Positions 39,461-48,862 of a stretch of DNA of 64,000 nucleotides are shown here, one piece after another (position 1 is the first letter of the stretch; the number at the start of each line of letters is the position of its first letter). A program made the translations under genes and the position numbers. Origin of the DNA: CAVSUZ01 sp963834715 (GTDB taxonomy: Bacteria; Pseudomonadota; Alphaproteobacteria; Acetobacterales; Acetobacteraceae); the NCBI GenBank assembly GCA_963834715.1, contig CAWIDE010000006.1, positions 1,240,001 through 1,304,000 of the forward strand, in the 5' to 3' direction. The notes beneath the pieces are model-generated. The model ran no database searches. It saw only the letters and a list, made by a program, of their open reading frames with translations, and was not told the DNA's origin.

Positions 39461-40797
39461 CTATGGAGCAGCCGGCACCAAGCTGTGGGCGAGGTCGCGG
39501 AACAATGCTGCCTCAGGGCAGGAGGCAGCGAAAGCGACGCGCACACGGGAAGCGGTCTCGATTACCCGTGCAGCGACCTTCATCAGCCGCAGCCGAATGG
39601 TGGTGAACTCGGCGGTGGTCAGCGCGTGTGCCTTGGGGATGCCGTCGCGCACGTTGAGTAACAGCCAATAAGCTGCGGTGTGAAGGATGAGCCGCATCTG
39701 ATTGGCAAGCGGTGCCCGACATGAGGTGCGGTCGGAGGCAAGTTGGCTCTTGTGAAGTTTGATCAGGTTTTCCGCCTGGCCGCGCTCACAATAAAGCGTA
39801 TCATACAGCCACTCAGCGCTGCCCGTGGTGATGTTGCTGACCACGAAGCGGATGTCGAGGCCGAGAGTGGACGCCTCGATGCGGGCCGCGATACAACGCG
39901 AACGCGACCAGGATTTGGCCCGATACTGTGTTTCGGTGTAGCGCCGCAGCAGCGGGGCATCGGCTTCGGCGCGACGGACCCGAACGTCGTCAGCTGCCGG
40001 CTCGACCAGGCTGCGCAGCACGTCGTTGCCGGACAGGCCGAAGACGTAGCGAATACCCTCCGCTTCGCACCAGTCCATCACCTCTGGTCGGCCGTAATGG
40101 CTGTCACCGCGGATGGTGATGCGCGTGTTCGGCCATGCCGTCTGATCTCGCGCAGCAGGCGCCGCAGGTGACGGCGGACTTCCTTCCCCGATGGGGTTTT
40201 GCCGGGCCGCAGCAGCACCGCCACCGGCCGCGCCGTGGCAGTATCATAGATATGGATCGGTAGAAAGCAGCGCTCGTTGTAATGGGCATTGAACAACGAC
40301 AGCTGCTGATATCCATGCACCACGTCCACGGTGTCGTCGATATCAAGCGTGACCGCCTCTGGCGGCACTGCATAGCTGGCGCAGTAGAGGCCAATCATCG
40401 CCCGCATCATTCGGATGATCTCGCGCAGGCTGGGGGCGTTCTCCCACCGCGACATGGTCGGCTGCGAGCACAAATCGCGGCCGCTGGCGGGCAGCTTGCC
40501 GCAAGCCAGTTTGAAGGCCGGGTCGCGGCGCAGGTGATCGAGCTCATCGGCGTCCTCGTAGCCGCAGGCGATCGCCAGAATGCGCGCACGCAGGATGTCA
40601 CTCAGCTGATGCACGATCCGGCCTGGATCGCGATGATCGGCAATCTCCGCCGCCAGTCGATCACAGATGCCCAGACGTCGTTCCGCCCGCGCCAGCAAGA
40701 TGACGCCGCCATCTGACGTGATCCGTCCGCCATCGAATGCCGCGGTGACTTTCTCAACGGCTGGCAATGCGAACGGCTCGGTCGTATCCTCGTGCAT
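39461..40797 (-). pseudogene. IS1380-family transposase, one frameshift
   Basis: The first frame reads AAFDGGRITSDGGVILLARA, RLAAEIADHRDPGRIVHQLS, LDIDDTVDVVHGYQQLSLFN and RPVAVLLRPGKTPSGKEVRR. After a one-base change near 40127 it continues MDWCEAEGIRYVFGLSGNDV, IRFVVSNITTGSAEWLYDTL, YCERGQAENLIKLHKSQLAS and MKVAARVIETASRVRVAFAA. It is otherwise full length. The outer end near 40920 (CCTGTCTTATTCATCGCATA on the minus strand) looks like the IS1380 terminus; the other end is lost at the IS6 junction. Confidence 0.85.
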
Positions 40798-40981
40798 GGC
40801 GGGTGTGGCACCGGTGAGATTGCGATTCGGATGGCGTCAGGCACCCAATTCGTAAGTCACAATCACCACCTTACGCGACACCCGCCGACGAATCCCTGCT
40901 ATGCGATGAATAAGACAGGCTAGGACAGTACCGGCAAGACCAGCTATAGTCTGCGGCGTCCAATCGGATCAGAGAGCCCGG

Positions 40982-41629
40982 ATGAGCGACATTCCGAGCT
41001 GGCGTATCGCCGGCGACTGGTTCGACAACTGCAGCTGCGCGGTTCCCTGCCCTTGCACCTTTGCCCAGGCGCCGGATAACGGCTTTTGTGAATCAGTGCT
41101 ATTCTGGCACGTTCGTGCCGGCCACCACGGCGATATCAACCTCGATAATCTCAGCTTGGTGCGGGTCGGCCGGTGGGAAGGCGACCTCTGGGCGAGACAG
41201 GCCACGGGGGTCGCCGGTCTCTTTATCGATGCTCATGCGGACGACCGGCAGATGGAGGCGTTGCCGGCAATTATCGGGGGCCGCGCTGGCGGGTTCCCAG
41301 GCTGGGTCAATGAGTGCTTCGCCGGAGGGCGGCAAAGCCGCGGCATCGAGCGGGCCAAAATCACCTATGAGATTGCACCCGACCTTGGCTATTGGGGAGT
41401 TGAGATCATGGGCAAGGTCAAGGCCTGGGCCAAAGCGATCAGCGGACCGGCCAGCCCGCCCGGGAAATATCCGCAGCTGATAAACGCACCTGGCAGCGAG
41501 ACCGGGCCCGGACCGCAACTCGTCACGTGGGGGAAAGCAACCATCCTCTCGGTCGGCGCGCACGGCTTCAAGTTCGAGTACACGTTGCATTCGGCCAAGC
41601 ACATTCCGTTCGACTGGGCCGGACCCTGA
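40982..41629 (+). CDS. DUF1326 domain protein
   Basis: The N-terminus WRIAGDWFDNCSCAVPCPCT carries the Cys-rich NCxCxxxCPC signature of DUF1326, followed by WHVRAGHHGDINLDNLSLVR. DUF1326 proteins (about 200 aa) are soluble, of unknown function, and often sit beside DUF2182 membrane proteins, as here (27 nt apart). The Cys cluster suggests metal or redox binding, which is inference. It is intact. Confidence 0.85.
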   Translation: MSDIPSWRIAGDWFDNCSCAVPCPCTFAQAPDNGFCESVLFWHVRAGHHGDINLDNLSLVRVGRWEGDLWARQATGVAGLFIDAHADDRQMEALPAIIGGRAGGFPGWVNECFAGGRQSRGIERAKITYEIAPDLGYWGVEIMGKVKAWAKAISGPASPPGKYPQLINAPGSETGPGPQLVTWGKATILSVGAHGFKFEYTLHSAKHIPFDWAGP

Positions 41630-41656
41630 CCTTCGCGCCATATCCTCCATCGGAAG

Positions 41657-42809
41657 ATGCTTGGGATGCCCACGACCAACATGACCGTCCTCGAAGCCGT
41701 GCTGCGACGAGACCGTGCGGTGGTGGTTGCCGTTCTCGTCGGCGTCATCGCGCTTGCCTGGATTTACATCCTCCTCGGCGCGGGCACCGGCATGACCGCG
41801 ATGGGCATGGTGCTCGGGTCGGATATGGCCAAAGTGCCGGATGTGATGATGCCAGTGGCGTGGACTCTCGGGTACGCCGGCCTGATGTTCGTGATGTGGT
41901 GGGTGATGATGGCAGCCATGATGCTGCCGAGCGCAGCGCCAGGTACTGCTCTTATTCGCTCAGGTAAACCGCACCAAGACAGCTGGCCATCGTCCTTATG
42001 TTCCGACGGGCATCTTTGCCAGCGGCTATTTGGTAGCCTGGGGCGGGTTTAGCGCACTTGCAGTTGGGTTGCAGTGGGAATTGGAGCAGCTTGGCCTGTT
42101 GTCCCCGATGATGGCGACGACAAGCTACTGGCTCGGCAGTGCAATCCTCCTCGCCGCTGGTGTGTGGCAGTTGACCCCCATAAAAAGCATCTGCCTAAGA
42201 CATTGCCGTTCGCCGATGGGTTTCCTCGTCCAGCGCTGGCGGCCGGGTCGGCTGGGCGCCTTCAGAATGGGGCTTGAGCACGGCAGCTATTGCTTGGGAT
42301 GCTGCTGGTTCCTGATGGGGCTGCTGTTTTTTGGCGGCATCATGAACCTGTTTTGGATCATGGGTTTGGCTATCTTCATTCTGTTGGAGAAGACTATTCC
42401 GATGGGCTCTTGGATCGGACGGATTATTGGCTTCGGTGTGGCTGCGTGGGGCATCGTGATGTTCGTAACAACGACGCTCACGGTCGCTGCCCCCAATGAC
42501 TACCGTTTTAAGGCTGCCGAGGTCCGGGCCTCCGGACCCGGCAAAACCACGCTCTTGGTCCGTCTTGTCAACCTGCATGACAAAAAGCTCGTCAGCGATG
42601 CTGTTATCATCGGAACCAAGACGGACATGGGTCCGAGCGGAATGGCCGCAATGTCCGGTACCGTGGTGCCTGCAACATCTGAGCAGCCCGGGGTTTATCG
42701 CTTTTTGATGGAGACAGGTATGCCCGGAAAGTGGGAGCTAATTCTCACTGCGAAGGTACAAGGGGAGGTCGGTCCAATCACCGGCAAGATCATTTACGAC
42801 GCCAAGTGA
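41657..42809 (+). pseudogene. DUF2182 membrane protein fused to YtkA-like domain, frameshifted
   Basis: The frame from 41657 has a membrane helix (VVVAVLVGVIALAWIYILLG) and the DUF2182 segment WWVMMAAMMLPSAAP. At about 41942 the frame changes; then VLLLFAQVNRTKTAG, ASGYLVAWGGFSALAVGLQW, GLEHGSYCLGCCWFLMGLLF and FILLEKTIPMGSWIGRIIGF continue the polytopic protein. A C-terminal extracytoplasmic domain (FKAAEVRASGPGKTTLLVRL, MAAMSGTVVPATSEQPGVYR, GKWELILTAKVQ) resembles YtkA/FixH-type domains linked to copper and oxidase maturation. One indel breaks the gene; a sequencing error cannot be excluded. It pairs with the upstream DUF1326 gene. Confidence 0.75.
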
Positions 42810-43011
42810 GCCGAAACCACAACACGCTGGCGCAGCCCAACCAATGGGCGCGTAGTACCGGTGTCCCCCCTAGGCGGAAACCGAAGGAATGGCCGCGGTG
42901 CGTGGGTTAGCGCCATCTGCCCCATCACTCATGACCCACTGTTTCGTCCGATCCACTGCGGAGTCGATGTCGACCGCGCCCGGCCCGGCTTCGTCCCGAT
43001 AGTATTTTGCG

Positions 43012-43659
43012 CTAGAGCCTCGAGTCTTCGACGACACCCTTGTTGCTGAGATGCAGCTGCGCGAACTGAGCATAGGTGTTTTCTAGGCCAGGCAGCGGGA
43101 TGGCGCCGTTCGCCCGCGTGGTGGCGCTGCCCATCTCGGCGACACGGTATTCGAAGCCGTGCGGCAGATTGATGCGGGCGCGGTGTTCAGCCCCCGTTAC
43201 GGGATTGTGGATCGGCTCGCCGATCGTCTCAACGATCCCCGGTACCGCGAAGCGCCCGCGCCGGGCATCGACATCAATCTCGACCTCGATCGGCCGGAAC
43301 AGCGGCTCCAGCTTATTGGGCGCCATCGCGGCGAAAACCCACCACATGGTTGCCATTTCGTCGGTTTCCTGACCGGTCATGATCTTGACCAGCGCTTCGC
43401 GCTGGGCCTCGTTCGCGCGCTCGTCTATGATAACTTGCATCGTGCCGTCGCCCTCGTGGATTGGCCCTGGCCAGCTGACCAGCAACACCGAGCGCAGACC
43501 GTCAAGCGGCACGTTGGCGAAATGCCCCTCCTCGATTGCGTAGCCGACCGCCGCGCGGCAGTTGCCGTGCGTCGGCAAGGCGTTGAACTGGCACGGACAT
43601 CCGTACGCGCAATTGCAGTTCACCAGTTCAGTCGCTCTGAGTCGCCATTCAACAGCCAT
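43012..43659 (-). CDS. DUF1326 domain protein (second copy)
   Basis: The ATG at 43659 follows GGGAAAGAAATC. The protein begins MAVEWRLRATELVNCNCAYG then CPCQFNALPTHGNC, the DUF1326 Cys cluster, and continues VIIDERANEAQREALVKIMT and PNKLEPLFRPIEVEIDVDAR. It is intact at 215 residues, the same length as the copy at 40982 but diverged. It is transcribed towards the DUF2182 gene, leaving about 200 nt without genes between the two stops. Confidence 0.85.
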   Translation of the reverse strand: MAVEWRLRATELVNCNCAYGCPCQFNALPTHGNCRAAVGYAIEEGHFANVPLDGLRSVLLVSWPGPIHEGDGTMQVIIDERANEAQREALVKIMTGQETDEMATMWWVFAAMAPNKLEPLFRPIEVEIDVDARRGRFAVPGIVETIGEPIHNPVTGAEHRARINLPHGFEYRVAEMGSATTRANGAIPLPGLENTYAQFAQLHLSNKGVVEDSRL

Positions 43660-43798
43660 GATTTCTTTCCCCGGCGTTACTGCCCGCGCATTCGGCCATT
43701 CTCGCTCAGAGCGCGCTCCCCGCGTCGTTTCCGAAATCGGCGCTGAACCTCCCGGCAGGTAGCTGTCGAACTGCGATGACGTCAAGGCGCTCCGGGAC

Positions 43799-44030
43799 CG
43801 GAAATCGAACGCCATTTGCGTGAAGCCCTGGACATTGCCCGCCAACAGGGGGCGCGCCTATGGGAGCTACGCGCCGCTACCAGCCTTGCCCGGCTGTGGC
43901 ACACCCAGGGGCGCGCGACGGAAGCGCATGGCCTGCTCGCGCCGATCTACGCCTCAATTTACCGAGGGCTTTGACTTACCGGACCGCATCGAGGCCAGGG
44001 CGCTGCTCAGCGGTGCTTCGTGCATCCAAA
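43799..44030 (+). pseudogene. C-terminal TPR fragment of an adenylate-cyclase/AAA-type regulator
   Basis: The frame from 43799 reads PEIERHLREALDIARQQGAR, LWELRAATSLARLWHTQGRA and TEAHGLLAPIYA; after a frameshift it continues FTEGFDLPDRIEARALL. This matches the last tetratricopeptide repeats of class III cyclase/ATPase-TPR regulators (..WELRAAxSLARLWxxQGR..AxxLLAPVYxWFTEGFDTxDLxEAKxLL). The cyclase and ATPase domains are absent. Confidence 0.65.
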
Positions 44031-44193
44031 GGCCAACCCATGATTGACCCCGGAGAGCTCACGGGCCGTCTCGCCGACGCCGAAGAAAAGCCGATAACGC
44101 CAAAGGCGCCCGCTGCGGGTACCCGGTTGTTTGCCGCAGGATCGGTGGGAATCCTCTTGTGAATTTCAACCGGTTCCCACGAGGAGTACCGCG

Positions 44194-44568
44194 ATGCACC
44201 ATTCCCGCCTATGTGCCGTCCTGATCGACTGTAAGGCCCCCGATGTGGACGAGGCTGCCCGTTTCTGGAGCCAAGCGCTGGGGCGTCCCCTTGACCCCGA
44301 TCATCCGAGCAGCCGCGGCAATTACCGCATGCTGGCGACCCCACCGGACGAGCCCATCGTGGAGATCCAGCGCGTGGAGCATGAGAGCGGTGTCCACATA
44401 GACATCGAGACTGACGATATCCCTGCCGAAGTGGGACGCCTGGAAAAGCTGGGCGCCAAGGTTGTGGACCGCCTGGAGCGTTGGGTGGTCATGCAGGCGC
44501 CCACCGGCCAACGCTTTTGCGTCGTACGGATACAGCGTCCCGGTTTCCCGAAGAATGCCAACCGCTAG
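44194..44568 (+). CDS. VOC family protein (glyoxalase-like)
   Basis: At 124 residues it begins MHHSRLCAVLIDCKAPDVDE then AARFWSQALGRPLDPD, with VHIDIETDDIPAEVGRLEKL and QAPTGQRFCVVRIQRPGFPK, a single vicinal-oxygen-chelate module in the glyoxalase/bleomycin-resistance fold. The substrate is unknown; such proteins are often uncharacterised dioxygenase- or lyase-like enzymes. GAGGAG about 9 nt upstream may serve as ribosome-binding site. An earlier in-frame ATG (44131) is less likely. It is a stand-alone, intact gene. Confidence 0.8.
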   Translation: MHHSRLCAVLIDCKAPDVDEAARFWSQALGRPLDPDHPSSRGNYRMLATPPDEPIVEIQRVEHESGVHIDIETDDIPAEVGRLEKLGAKVVDRLERWVVMQAPTGQRFCVVRIQRPGFPKNANR

Positions 44569-44728
44569 GACTAAATTTTACTCGTTCGATCTGTGAATTA
44601 GACCGAAGTTTGCACTGAGATCGGCGGAAATGGCCTGATTTTGCTCGGCCGACGAGGCGACAGGCTGGCCGGATGTGTCCATACAAAAGTGCTTGCATCG
44701 GCGCGACTCGGTGTGATTCGCTGGCCCA

Positions 44729-46463
44729 ATGCTCATAGACGTGGTGCCGAACGATCGGTCTGCGCCGCCGTGCTGCTGCGCGAGAGCTACCGCGAAGGCA
44801 GGAAGGTCACGAAGCGCACCTGGCCAACCTGAGCCAGGTGCCGGCGGCGGTGCTGGATGGCCTGAGCGTGCTGCTCGCGGGTGGCTGCGGTGCGGCCGGA
44901 GGAGGTGTTTGAGATCCAGCGCGCCTTGCCGCATGGGCACGTGGCGGCCGTGATTGGCATGATGCGCAAACTCGACCTGCCGCGGCTGCTGTCGCGCACG
45001 CCGTCGCGCGAGCGGGACTTAGCACTGGCGCTGATCGCCAGCCGGATCATCGCGCCGGGGTCGAAGTTAGCAACGATCCGCGCCCTGTCGCCGGAGACGG
45101 CGGACTCCAGCCTCGGTCGTGTGCTCGGGCTCGGGTCCTATCGAAGAACGCGAGATCTACACCGCGTTGGACTGGCTGGGCGCACAGCAGGACCATGTCG
45201 AACGGACCTTGGCGCGGAGGCGCCTCAAGGACGGCACGCTGGTGCTGTACGATGTCAGCTCGTCTTACCTTGAAGGTCGGTGCTGCAAACTCGCGCAGTA
45301 CGGCTATAGCCGCGATCACCGGTCCGACCGATTGCAAATTGTCTACGGGCTGCTGTGTGACCGCGATGGCCGGCCGATCGCGATCGAAGTGTTTGCCGGC
45401 GATACTGGCGATCCCAGCACCCTCTCGGCACAGGTTGCCAGGCTCAAACAACGCTTTCGCGCTCAAGCATGTGGTGCTGGTGGGTGATCGTGGCATGATC
45501 ACCGCGGCCCGCATCCGCGAGGATGTCAAACCGGCGGGCCTGGATTGGATCACCACCCTGCGCGCGCCCCAGATCCAGGGATTGGCCGATACTGGGTCAT
45601 TCCAGCCGTCCCTGTTCGATGAACGCAATCTCGCCGAAATCACCGCCCCGGAGGATTATCCAGGTGAACGGCTGATCGTCTGCCGCAATCCTGAGCTCGC
45701 CGCCGAACGCGCGCGCAAGCGCGACGAACTGCTGGCTGCCACCGAGCGGGAGCTCGCACGCATCGCCACACAGGTGCGCCGGCGTCGTGAACCACTCCGC
45801 GGGCAAGCTGAGATCGGGCTGGCGGCAGGCGCCGTCATCAATCGTTACAAGATGGGCAAGCACTTCGCGCTCACCATCACCGACGACAGCTTCACCTACC
45901 GCCGGAAACAAGACAGTATCAACGGCGAAGCGACGCTCGATGGTCTCCACGTCATCCGCACCAGCCTGCCGGTGGAGACGATGAGCGCCGATGAAACCGT
46001 ACGCGCCTACAAGGACTTGGCGCGGGTCGAGCGGGCGTTCCGTTCGCTGAAATCGATCGATCTCCAGATCCGCCCTGTGCACCATTGGCTCGAGCCACGA
46101 GTGCGCGCCCATGTCTTTCTCTGCATGCTCGCCTATTATGTCGAATGGCACCTGCGCGAGGCGTGGGCGCCGATCCTGTTCCACGACCATGACCGCGCGG
46201 CGGCCCAGCAAGCACGGGCTTCACCGGTCGCTGCCGCGCAAGTTTCGGATGCCGCCAAACGCAAGCGAACCAGCCGCCGCAGTGACGACGGCGTGCCGAT
46301 CACCAGCTTCTCCGGCCTGCTCGATCACCTCGCGACGCTGACACTCAATGTCGCCGCCTCGCCGCAGGCTCCGAACGTCACCTTTGTGCTCGCCGCCAAA
46401 TCTACAGCCCTTCAGGAGAAGGCTTTCAGCTTGCTCGATGCGCCGCTCCCCCGTATCCAATAG
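44729..46463 (+). pseudogene. IS1634-family transposase, multiple frameshifts
   Basis: Pieces in three frames: MLIDVVPNDRSAP and LLRESYREGRKVTKRT; FEIQRALPHGHVAAVIGMMR and RERDLALALIASRIIAPGSK; REIYTALDWLGAQQDHVERT and LYDVSSSYLEGRCCKLAQYG; then a long intact C-terminal part with VVLVGDRGMITAARIREDVK, YKDLARVERAFRSLKSIDLQ and VRAHVFLCMLAYYVEWHLRE. Frame changes occur near 44800, 44890, 45140 and 45455. The DDE residues are distributed over broken frames, so the enzyme is inactive. Confidence 0.85.
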
Positions 46464-46549
46464 CTAGCCAGGCCAATCGCGAGAAAAGCCAGCAATGGCC
46501 GGGGCTTTTGCACAGCGACAAACAGGATGGATACGTATTACAAGCGACC

Positions 46550-47264
46550 GAGTCGGTGGAAACAGATCTCTGCGCCACGTTTCCCGCTGGCGATCCGCCC
46601 TTTGAGGTGATCCACTACATCACCGATGCCGACGCGGCGGGCGACCGGATCGTGGTTGGGACGCTGCGCCCGGATCCTCCTGGCACCGCCAGCAACGATT
46701 TCGGGGCACTCCCCGACTGGGGTGGCGCCGCAATATCCCGACCAGCAATATTGCGAGCAGGTGAAGCTCGGCCCCGATGCGAAGGACGAGCCGGTTTATG
46801 CCACGGCCTTTGTGCCGACCCAGCACGAACGGTTCGGCTTTTACAAATCCTTTGTCGGCATGCTGGTTGACCCCAACTCCGGCGTACCGTTCCTCCGCGG
46901 CCTGATTGCGCCCGAGCAGCGTGCCGCGGGCTTGTTCGCGTGGCGCATCGCCACCCCGAAGCTCCACACCAGCATTACGCTCGCCAACGCGCTGGCTCAT
47001 CGGTATAGCGGCACTGTCACGATTTACGGCAACGTGGCCGATGCCACGCATGGCCAGAGCACGGGCGAGGTGCTGGGCGACGGTGACGCCACGCAGCCCT
47101 TTGCGCCCTTTGTGCTACGGCAGACGCCGCTCACCTACCTCTCCGCGCCGACCGCCTCCGGCTCGACAAGCACGCTGCAGGTGCGGGTGAACGAGCGTGC
47201 CTGGCACGAGGCGCCGGATCTCTGGAACGTGGCGGCAGGCCAGCGCAGCTCAGATGGCCAATGA
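46550..47264 (+). pseudogene. Remnant of contractile-injection-system putative baseplate assembly protein
   Basis: The last 100 residues read HTSITLANALAHRYSGTVTI then NVADATHGQSTGEVLGDGDA, TQPFAPFVLRQTPLTYLSAP and STLQVRVNERAWHEAPDLWN. This matches the conserved C-terminal portion of the putative baseplate assembly family (NVVAATHGETVxEVLGSGD..FxLRxPPLTYxxA..STLxVRVNxVxWHExxxLYG) of eCIS and related tail-like systems. Upstream pieces (VIHYITDADAAGDRIVVGTL; FGFYKSFVGMLVDPNSGVPF) lie in shifting frames and are less certain. It stops before the end of the domain, and no other structural genes are near. Confidence 0.6.
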
Positions 47265-47364
47265 CGCCGACATCGCAACATTCAGTTCGGCTCGTGCCGT
47301 TACCAACTGACTCAATCCGACCTGGATGTGGGCTTAATTAGGCCTTCCCTAGCTCAGTTTGCAG

Positions 47365-48126
47365 TCACATGGACGAGTGCATGACGGCCGACGGATCGAT
47401 ACCACCACGCCTGCGGCCGCCCAGATAGAGTTCCTGCACGAGCCGCATGTTGCGCAGGTCCGCGACCGCACCTGACGCGGCGATTCTGCCGTTGTTCATC
47501 AGGTAGCCGCGCTGGGCCACGGCGAACGCAAGGCCGGCATTCTGTTCGACCAGCAGCACGGCCGCGTCGAACTGGCCGCGGACCTCGAGGATCACCTTGC
47601 GAAACTCCCTGACAAACAGCGGCGACAGGCCAAGCGACGGCTCGTCGAGCAGCAGGACGCGCGGACGCGCCATCAATCCGCGCGCGATCGCCAGCATCTG
47701 CTGCTGCCCGCCGCTGAGCAGGCCGCCCTTCGTAGACCGGCGCTCGGCCAGCACCGGGAAGTAAGCCTCCATCCGTTCGACGTCGCGCTCCACCGCTTCG
47801 CGGTCCTTGCGGACGTAACTGCCAAGGCGCAGATTGTCGCGCACGGTCAACGAGGCGAAGATGCGACGGCCCTCCGGAACCATGACGATGCCGCGCCTTG
47901 CCATTTCGTCCGGCGGCCGGCCGGCCAGTTCCTCGCCGCGGAAGCGGATCGCCCCGCCGGTGGGCTTCACGAGGCCGGCGATCGCGCGCAGCAGGGTACT
48001 CTTTCCGGCACCGTTAGGTCCGAGAATGGTCACGATCTCGCCGTCCTCGACCGTGAGCGAGACGCCGCGGTTGACGACGATCCGGCCATAGGCCGTGTGC
48101 AGATTTTCGACCTCAAGCAGCCTCAC
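47365..48126 (-). CDS. livF: Branched-chain amino acid-type ABC transporter ATP-binding protein LivF
   Basis: The GTG start at 48126 overlaps the livG stop (GTGA). The protein reads VRLLEVENLHTAYGRIVVNR, Walker A GPNGAGKST, VPEGRRIFASLTVRDNLRLG (a LivF hallmark), signature LSGGQQQMLAIARGL, Walker B VLLLDEPSLGL and LLVEQNAGLAF. At 253 residues it is of normal length. It energises the LivHM permease at the inner membrane. It ends the operon; the C-terminal tail RRRGGIDPSAVMHSSM is not conserved in the family as far as I recall. Confidence 0.92.
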   Translation of the reverse strand: MRLLEVENLHTAYGRIVVNRGVSLTVEDGEIVTILGPNGAGKSTLLRAIAGLVKPTGGAIRFRGEELAGRPPDEMARRGIVMVPEGRRIFASLTVRDNLRLGSYVRKDREAVERDVERMEAYFPVLAERRSTKGGLLSGGQQQMLAIARGLMARPRVLLLDEPSLGLSPLFVREFRKVILEVRGQFDAAVLLVEQNAGLAFAVAQRGYLMNNGRIAASGAVADLRNMRLVQELYLGGRRRGGIDPSAVMHSSM

Positions 48127-48845
48127 GTCTCGGTACCCAAATACACCTCGAGGACTTTCCGGTCCCTGAGCACCTCGGCTGGCAGGCCCTCGGCGATCTT
48201 GGTGCCGAAATCGAGAACGATCAGGCGGCCGCACAGCGAGGCGATCAGGTTCATATCGTGATCGATCACGCAGACGCCAATTCCCATGTTCGGCAGGCGG
48301 GTGATCAGCTCGGTGAGCTCCTCGGTCTCGGTGTCGCTGAGCCCGGCCGCGGGCTCATCGAGCAGAACGAGCCGGGGATGCGTGGCCAGGGCAACTGCGA
48401 TGCCGAGGCGACGCAGGTTGCCAAACGGCAGCGAGCCGGCGATCGCAGTGCAGAAATTACCGAGCCCAACGAAGTCGAGGATCTCCTCCGGCGATTGCCA
48501 TCGCGCGTCGGCATGACCGGCGCGATTGCCGTGCTCCCAGGCGATGTGCACGTTCTCATGAACGGAAAGGCCCGGGAACGCCATCGCCTGCTGGAAGCTG
48601 CGCGCAATGCCGAGGCGCGCAATCTCGAACGGTGGCTTGCCGGTGATGTCCCTGCCCAACCATTCCACCCGGCCGGCGGTAGGCGGGAACGTTCCCGTAA
48701 CGATATTGAAGAACGTCGTCTTCCCCGATCCGTTAGGCCCGACCAGGCCGAGAACCTCGTCGCAGGAAACCGTCAAGTCGAGACCCGCCAGCGCGACGAC
48801 GCCTCCGAATTCCTTGCGCAGCCCGGTCACTCTGAGTAAGTCCAT
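48123..48845 (-). CDS. livG: Branched-chain amino acid-type ABC transporter ATP-binding protein LivG
   Basis: It starts MDLLRVTGLRKEFGGVVALA, with Walker A GPNGSGKTT, ARLGIARSFQQAMAFPGLSV, Walker B LVLLDEPAAGL and VIDHDMNLIASLCGRLIVLD. The ABC signature reads LPFGNLRRLGIAVAL, where LPYGQQRRLEIARAL is usual, so the C-loop keeps its Gly but is otherwise relaxed. At 240 residues it is slightly short, fitting LivG of acidophilic alphaproteobacteria. It overlaps livF and lies 17 nt after livM. Confidence 0.9.
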   Translation of the reverse strand: MDLLRVTGLRKEFGGVVALAGLDLTVSCDEVLGLVGPNGSGKTTFFNIVTGTFPPTAGRVEWLGRDITGKPPFEIARLGIARSFQQAMAFPGLSVHENVHIAWEHGNRAGHADARWQSPEEILDFVGLGNFCTAIAGSLPFGNLRRLGIAVALATHPRLVLLDEPAAGLSDTETEELTELITRLPNMGIGVCVIDHDMNLIASLCGRLIVLDFGTKIAEGLPAEVLRDRKVLEVYLGTET

Positions 48846-48862
48846 GCGAATCCGGCCCGTGT

